A DNA stretch of 52,711 nt from Azospirillum endophyticum (GTDB lineage Bacteria > Pseudomonadota > Alphaproteobacteria > Azospirillales > Azospirillaceae), in the NCBI RefSeq assembly GCF_016595245.1, contig NZ_JAENHM010000072.1, positions 61,730 through 114,440 of the forward strand. The letters are read 5' to 3'. Position 1 is the stretch's first letter. Every line of letters starts with the position of its first letter. This document shows positions 49,411 to 52,711 of the stretch, one piece after another. The notes below the pieces were generated by a model. It ran no database searches and was not told the origin of the DNA. It was given only the letters and a program-made list of their open reading frames with translations. The position numbers were made by a program, and so were the translations under genes.

Positions 49411-50193
49411 ATGTGCGACAATTGCGGATGCGCCGTGCCCCCCGGCAACCACCACCTGTTCGAGGATGGCAACCGGCTGGCATCGACCGCCGACGGCCGA
49501 CGCACGATCGAGGTTCTCGAAAACCTGCTGCATGAGAACGACCATACGGCGCCGCACAACCGGCAGCATTTCGACACGGCTGGGGTCTTCGTCGTCAATC
49601 TCATGTCCTCCCCGGGCAGCGGGAAGACCAGCCTTCTGGAAGCGACGATCCACGCCCTGCCGCCGGGGATCCGGATGGCGGTGATCGAAGGGGATCTGGA
49701 GACCGAGAACGACGCCGAGCGCATCCGCCGCCACGGCGTGCCGGCCGTCCAGATCGTCACGGGCACCGCCTGCCACCTCAACGCTCACATGGTCCACGAG
49801 GCGCTGCATGCAGTCGACCTGGGCGGCGTCGACATCCTGTTCGTCGAGAATGTCGGCAATCTGGTGTGCCCGGCGAATTTCGACCTCGGCCAGCACAGCA
49901 ACGTCCTGTTGCTGTCGGTGACCGAGGGGGACGACAAGCCGGCCAAATATCCGGTGATGTTCCGCGCGGCCGACCGGGTGCTCGTCACTAAGACCGATCT
50001 GGCCGTCCATCTGCCGGAGTTCGACGCCCGCCGCGCCCGCGCCGCGATCCATGCCCTGAGGCCGGGAACTCCGGTGCAGGAGCTTTCGGCGAAGTCCGGC
50101 CATGGCCTGGAGCCGTGGATCGCCTGGCTCACCGATGCCGTTGCCCTGCGGCGATCCGTTCACCAGAGCGGAGACCAGCCCCGTCATGCATAG
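49411..50193 (+). CDS. hypB: Hydrogenase nickel-incorporation GTPase
   Basis: 260-residue SIMIBI GTPase. High-affinity nickel site CDNCGC at the N-terminus (Cys2, Cys5, Cys7); P-loop SSPGSGKTS (Lys72); metal-switch GTACHLNAHMV; NLVCPANFDLG; TKTDLAV G4. The poly-His tract between the N-terminus and G-domain that many HypB proteins carry is absent; only a short HH and HENDH remain, which suits the presence of CooJ as the store. GAGGA precedes the ATG. The stop overlaps the cooA start by eight bases. Confidence 0.97.
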   Translation: MCDNCGCAVPPGNHHLFEDGNRLASTADGRRTIEVLENLLHENDHTAPHNRQHFDTAGVFVVNLMSSPGSGKTSLLEATIHALPPGIRMAVIEGDLETENDAERIRRHGVPAVQIVTGTACHLNAHMVHEALHAVDLGGVDILFVENVGNLVCPANFDLGQHSNVLLLSVTEGDDKPAKYPVMFRAADRVLVTKTDLAVHLPEFDARRARAAIHALRPGTPVQELSAKSGHGLEPWIAWLTDAVALRRSVHQSGDQPRHA

Positions 50194-50848
50194 AAAGATG
50201 CGGCTTCTCAGCACCAACGTGCTGGACATGATGAAGAGCAAGGCGTTCGACGGTTTCCTGTCCGGAGCCTGCCTGCGCAAGGCCGACAAGGGCGCGCTGG
50301 TCTTCACGCCGGAGTCCGGCGAGAACGCCGTCTTCATCGTCGTGTCCGGCCGTCTGCGCGTGTTCCTGTCCTATGAGGGCCGCGAGTTCACCCTGGCCAT
50401 CCTGGAACAGGGAGACATCTTCAGCACGCACACCCGCGCCATGATCGAGGCGATGAGCCACACTGAGATCATGCTGATGAACACCCGGGACTTCCGTGGG
50501 AAGCTGGTGGCCCATCCGGAAATCTCGATGGCGATCGTCGGCATCCTGGGTGACGTGCTGAACAGCTCGCTCGACGCCATCGAGAGCCTGGTCTTCCAGG
50601 ACGTCCGGCAGCGGCTGGCGCAAATCCTGATCGACGAGGCCGAGGCGCGAGGAGAACAGGTCGCAAATGGCATCTCCGTGCCCTTGGATCTGACCACTGA
50701 AAGCCTCGGCTTATTGATCGGGGCCAGCAGGCAAACCACATCTCAACTCATCAATGAATTCGTTCGCCTTGAGTTACTGGAGAGAAGTGAAAACCGCTCA
50801 TTTATTCTTAAAGACATCGATGCGCTCAAGGCACTCAGCAGACCGTAA
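50186..50848 (+). CDS. cooA: CO-sensing heme transcription activator (Ser80 variant)
   Basis: 220-residue CRP/FNR-family CO sensor. Effector domain (about 25-125), long C helix, and helix-turn-helix GASRQTTSQLINEF whose SRQTTS matches R. rubrum CooA. His82 in GDIFSTHTRA aligns with the proximal heme His, but the neighbouring redox-switch Cys is Ser80. The start at 50186 (MHRKMRLLSTN) gives the same His number (82) as the Carboxydothermus protein; a second ATG at 50198 is possible. The last 150 bases are visibly AT-richer than the rest. It probably activates both operons through the two TGTCA-N6-CGACA sites. Confidence 0.93.
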   Translation: MHRKMRLLSTNVLDMMKSKAFDGFLSGACLRKADKGALVFTPESGENAVFIVVSGRLRVFLSYEGREFTLAILEQGDIFSTHTRAMIEAMSHTEIMLMNTRDFRGKLVAHPEISMAIVGILGDVLNSSLDAIESLVFQDVRQRLAQILIDEAEARGEQVANGISVPLDLTTESLGLLIGASRQTTSQLINEFVRLELLERSENRSFILKDIDALKALSRP

Positions 50849-50984
50849 CGCAAAGAAATACATATCTGACATATGATTATGGAGTAGTGAAATTATTATT
50901 AATGAGACCGCAGTTCAAAGGCGATTCATGCAATCATTTATCAAATTTCCCGAGAACTCTGGTATAAAAAAGGAAACCTTGCTC

Positions 50985-51215
50985 ATGTGTTTTACAGTCC
51001 CGGCGCGAGTTATCGAATTGACAGATGGCAATTTCGCGGTAGTCGAGAGCAATAACATCAAAACAACTATCTCTCTTTCTTTGGTAACTGACGTTTCCGT
51101 GAATGATTATGTGGCCGTACATGTCGGTTTCGCTGTGATGAAGCTCGACTCGATCGAGGCGGAGCGCATATTGGTTTTGCTCACCGAGCTTTCAATGGAT
51201 TCACCTCAACACTGA
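50985..51215 (+). CDS. hypC: Hydrogenase maturation chaperone
   Basis: 76-residue HypC. MCFTVPARVIEL gives the essential Cys2, and DYVAVHVGFAVMKLD is the family C-terminal block. HypC and HypD carry the Fe(CN)2CO unit; hypD, hypE and hypF are not in the window. AGGAAA is eight bases upstream of the ATG; the longer frame at 50928 adds 19 residues before the MCFTVP start. Base composition is much more AT-rich than the coo genes. Confidence 0.94.
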   Translation: MCFTVPARVIELTDGNFAVVESNNIKTTISLSLVTDVSVNDYVAVHVGFAVMKLDSIEAERILVLLTELSMDSPQH

Positions 51216-51230
51216 TCCTGTCCCGATCCA

Positions 51231-51360
51231 ACGCTGCAGCCTCACTTTTCTGCAATGGGCTTGGCAGGCGAGCGCATGATGGCATCGCTTCCAGGTTGAC
51301 CAAGAGATGACGGTTGCGGACTCTATCGACCGTTGGATCAGGCGGCCGGCGACTTGACGG
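51231..51360 (-). pseudogene. Possible transposase C-terminal remnant
   Basis: On the minus strand a stretch reads ATVISWSTWKRCHHALACQA then HCRKVRLQR, a W-S-x-W-R/K-R-x-H-x-A pattern like the tail of some IS701/IS4-type transposases. No start or catalytic part. Low confidence. Confidence 0.3.
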
Positions 51361-51433
51361 CTCGATCGTGTCCCCGTCCGTGGTGTAGGAGCGGAAAGGC
51401 GCTCATGGGCTCCGGCTGATCTGGCTGGGATTG

Positions 51434-51579
51434 TCAAGCGGCCACGGCGGGCAAGCTGACGAGGGGATCATCGCCGAGCGGGGCGGCGTCACATAGCGTG
51501 CCCGCTGAACGGCCCATTCGTCATTCTGCTCCAAGAGGATGGCACCGATGAGGCGTGTAATGACTGCCTCGACAATGTT
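51434..51579 (-). pseudogene. IS256-family transposase C-terminal remnant, frameshifted
   Basis: ITRLIGAILLEQNDEWAVQR then ARYVT is the familiar C-terminal block of alphaproteobacterial IS256-type transposases; the proper ending APLGDDPLVSLPAVAA and stop then appear in another frame, so at least one frameshift is present. About 45 residues remain. It runs opposite to the 5' fragment further right. Confidence 0.7.
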
Positions 51580-51733
51580 GCCAATTATCACCCCTGGGGC
51601 AGGTTCGGCCGAAAGGGGGTGGGGCACTCTCCGATAATGGCGGTATGCGGAAGACAACGTTACCGTGATCGCCATCGATCTCGATCCGGCGAACCATGGC
51701 GCGAATGATCTCGCGCGTGGGGACTATCCGGAA
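51570..51733 (-). pseudogene. Recombinase C-terminal remnant (tentative)
   Basis: TREIIRAMVRRIEIDGDHGN and VVFRIPPLSESAPPPFG then NWQHC resemble the tail of large serine recombinases found in alphaproteobacterial mobile elements. Nothing of the catalytic domain is left. Confidence 0.45.
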
Positions 51734-51777
51734 TTTCGTGCTCGGCGGGGTTATCCTGAAGCAGAAGGAGAGCCAAT

Positions 51778-52218
51778 ATGGCCCGACGCAAAGACCCGAT
51801 GATCCCCGACGCGATCCTCGACCAGCTTCTGGCGGGGGCGGATGCCAAGACGGCGTTCGACCAGAACGGCTTGCTCGACCAGTTGAAGAAAGCACTGACG
51901 GAACGGGCGCTGAAAGCGGAACTGGATCATCATCTGGCCGGTGACGAGAGCGGCAACCGTCGCAACGGCTACGGCCGCAAGACGGTTCTGACCGAGGGCG
52001 GGTCGATGGACTTGTCGATCCCGCGCGACCGGGCGGGAACATTCGATCCGGCGCTGATCGGCAAATACCAGCGGCGATTCCCTGGCTTCGACGAAAAAAT
52101 CGTGCCGATGTACGCGCGGGGCATGTCGACGCGGGAGATCACCGGGCACCTGCGGGAGCTCTACGGCATCGAGGTGTCGGCCGACCTGATCTCCACGGTG
52201 ACGGACGCGGTGTGGTGA
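51778..52218 (+). pseudogene. IS256-family transposase, 3'-truncated
   Basis: 146 residues of the N-terminal part: MARRKDPMIPDAILDQLLAG, GLLDQLKKALTERALKAELD, YGRKTVLTEGG, GMSTREITGHLRELYGIEVS and a sudden stop after VTDAVW. Full members run to about 400 residues, so the DDE catalytic core is missing. AAGGAGA precedes the ATG, and 5' sequence is intact. Confidence 0.9.
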
Positions 52219-52613
52219 CCAGACTCTACCAAAGAACCAAGATGACCGCCCGCTGTGGATAACCGGCCCGCCTACGCCAGCCAGCAAGGGGCGCTGCGGC
52301 AAGCCGGTTCCCCACAGTTCCTACACCACGCATCGGGACACGACCGCCCGGCGCCCCTGCATTGAACCGGCTGTGCATCCACAGGCCCAGGCTGGGCAAC
52401 GCTTAACCACCTCGGGATCGAAATCGGCCAGTTCCAATTAGGCTCGGTCGTAGAGCCGTTGCCTCTTGCCGCCACCGCCAGTCAGCAAGCTGAGGCGATG
52501 AAGGGGGTGCACTCATGATCGACCGCAAGCCCGCCCGAGTTGCACGACGCGGCCGGCCGGCGTCCTGGCGGTCTGTGAGGGCGCTGCCCGGATGCGCAAG
52601 CTCCAGACGCACG
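52219..52613. other. Intergenic stretch, no gene recognised
   Basis: 395 bases between the transposase fragment and the tRNA terminator. It contains a perfect DnaA-box match on the minus strand (TTATCCACA, 52262-52254) and a CTGTGCATCCACAG near-palindrome around 52370-52385; these look like decayed mobile-element sequence more than an origin. Confidence 0.5.
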
Positions 52614-52643
52614 GACGCCCCGGCTCTTTCGAACCGGGGCGTC
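52614..52643 (-). terminator. Hairpin downstream of tRNA-fMet
   Basis: GACGCCCCGG and CCGGGGCGTC form a perfect ten-base stem around a ten-base loop, 9 bases past the tRNA 3' end; no T run follows. Confidence 0.7.
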
Positions 52644-52652
52644 AAGTGTCGG

Positions 52653-52711
52653 TGGTTGCGGGGGCAGGATTTGAACCTGCGGCCTTCAGGTTATGAGCCT
52701 GACGAGCTACC
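52653..52711 (-). tRNA. Initiator tRNA-Met (CAU), partial at window edge
   Basis: The minus strand reads GGTAGCTCGTCAGGCTCATA then ACCTGAAGG, giving a five-base anticodon stem with loop CTCATAA and anticodon CAT; the T arm GCAGGTTCAAATCCTGC and acceptor end CCCCGCAACCA (CCA encoded) follow. The CCCGCAACCA end and GGTAGCTCGTC D-arm side are those of initiator tRNA. The 5' 18 bases or so lie beyond the window. Confidence 0.93.

Noticed and set aside
51216..51230. A functional gene directly after hypC
   Set aside because: Open frames here lack starts with ribosome-binding sites, and nearby sequence is made of transposase remnants.
52254..52262. Perfect DnaA box (TTATCCACA on the minus strand), suggesting a replication origin
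   Set aside because: Single good box with only degenerate neighbours, no AT-rich unwinding region and no replication gene nearby.
52515..52711. Plus-strand frame ending RGQDLNLRPSGYEPDEL
   Set aside because: This peptide is the well-known false translation of the antisense strand of a Met tRNA gene; the tRNA explains it.

Overview
High-GC DNA with alphaproteobacterial hallmarks: a phosphatidylcholine synthase, the long-form L36, glcDEF, and an initiator tRNA of alphaproteobacterial type. Together with a complete Rhodospirillum-type coo regulon this suggests a Rhodospirillales member, Azospirillum or a close relative. That assignment is inferred from gene content only; no database search was possible.

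Layout. (1) 1-26.5 kb is mostly housekeeping and metabolism: dapE, a membrane protein, cobT, a lytic transglycosylase-like protein, an acyl-CoA dehydrogenase, a GFA-family protein, an iron-type alcohol dehydrogenase, a DUF2339 membrane protein, DUF72, a CDF transporter, pcs, glcDEF for glycolate oxidation, rpmJ, a Bug/TctC binding protein divergent from a two-component system, cytochrome b561, RadC, a DUF882/M15 protein and an MBL-fold protein. Three copies of a paired-palindrome (BIME-like) element lie here, and one sits in frame inside glcE. (2) 26.4-36.5 kb is a type IVb (thin/bundle-forming) pilus cluster on the minus strand: major pilin, large pilin-like protein with a repetitive C-terminal part, secretion ATPase, minor pilin, PilO2-like and PilP-like proteins, secretin lipoprotein and GspF-like platform protein. 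A lytic transglycosylase gene converges on it. No prepilin peptidase gene is in the window. (3) 36.6-51.2 kb is a complete CO-oxidation/H2-evolution island. The minus-strand operon cooMKLXUH-hupE encodes a membrane-bound energy-converting [NiFe] hydrogenase plus a nickel permease. The divergent plus-strand operon hypA-cooFSCTJ-hypB-cooA, followed by hypC, encodes the Ni-CO dehydrogenase, its electron-transfer ferredoxin, nickel-handling proteins and the CO sensor. The divergent control region holds two perfect copies of the CooA operator TGTCA-N6-CGACA, one for each operon. (4) 51.2-52.7 kb is a scrap yard of transposase and recombinase fragments next to a tRNA-fMet cut by the window edge.

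How it works together: CO binds CooA, which activates both operons. CooS oxidises CO to CO2, CooF passes the electrons to CooLXUH, and H2 evolution is coupled to ion pumping through CooM/CooK. HupE brings in nickel; CooJ, CooT, CooC, HypA, HypB and HypC store and insert it. Points that differ from the R. rubrum textbook system are the divergent operon layout, the nickel genes built into the regulon, and a CooA with Ser in place of the redox-switch Cys next to its heme His.
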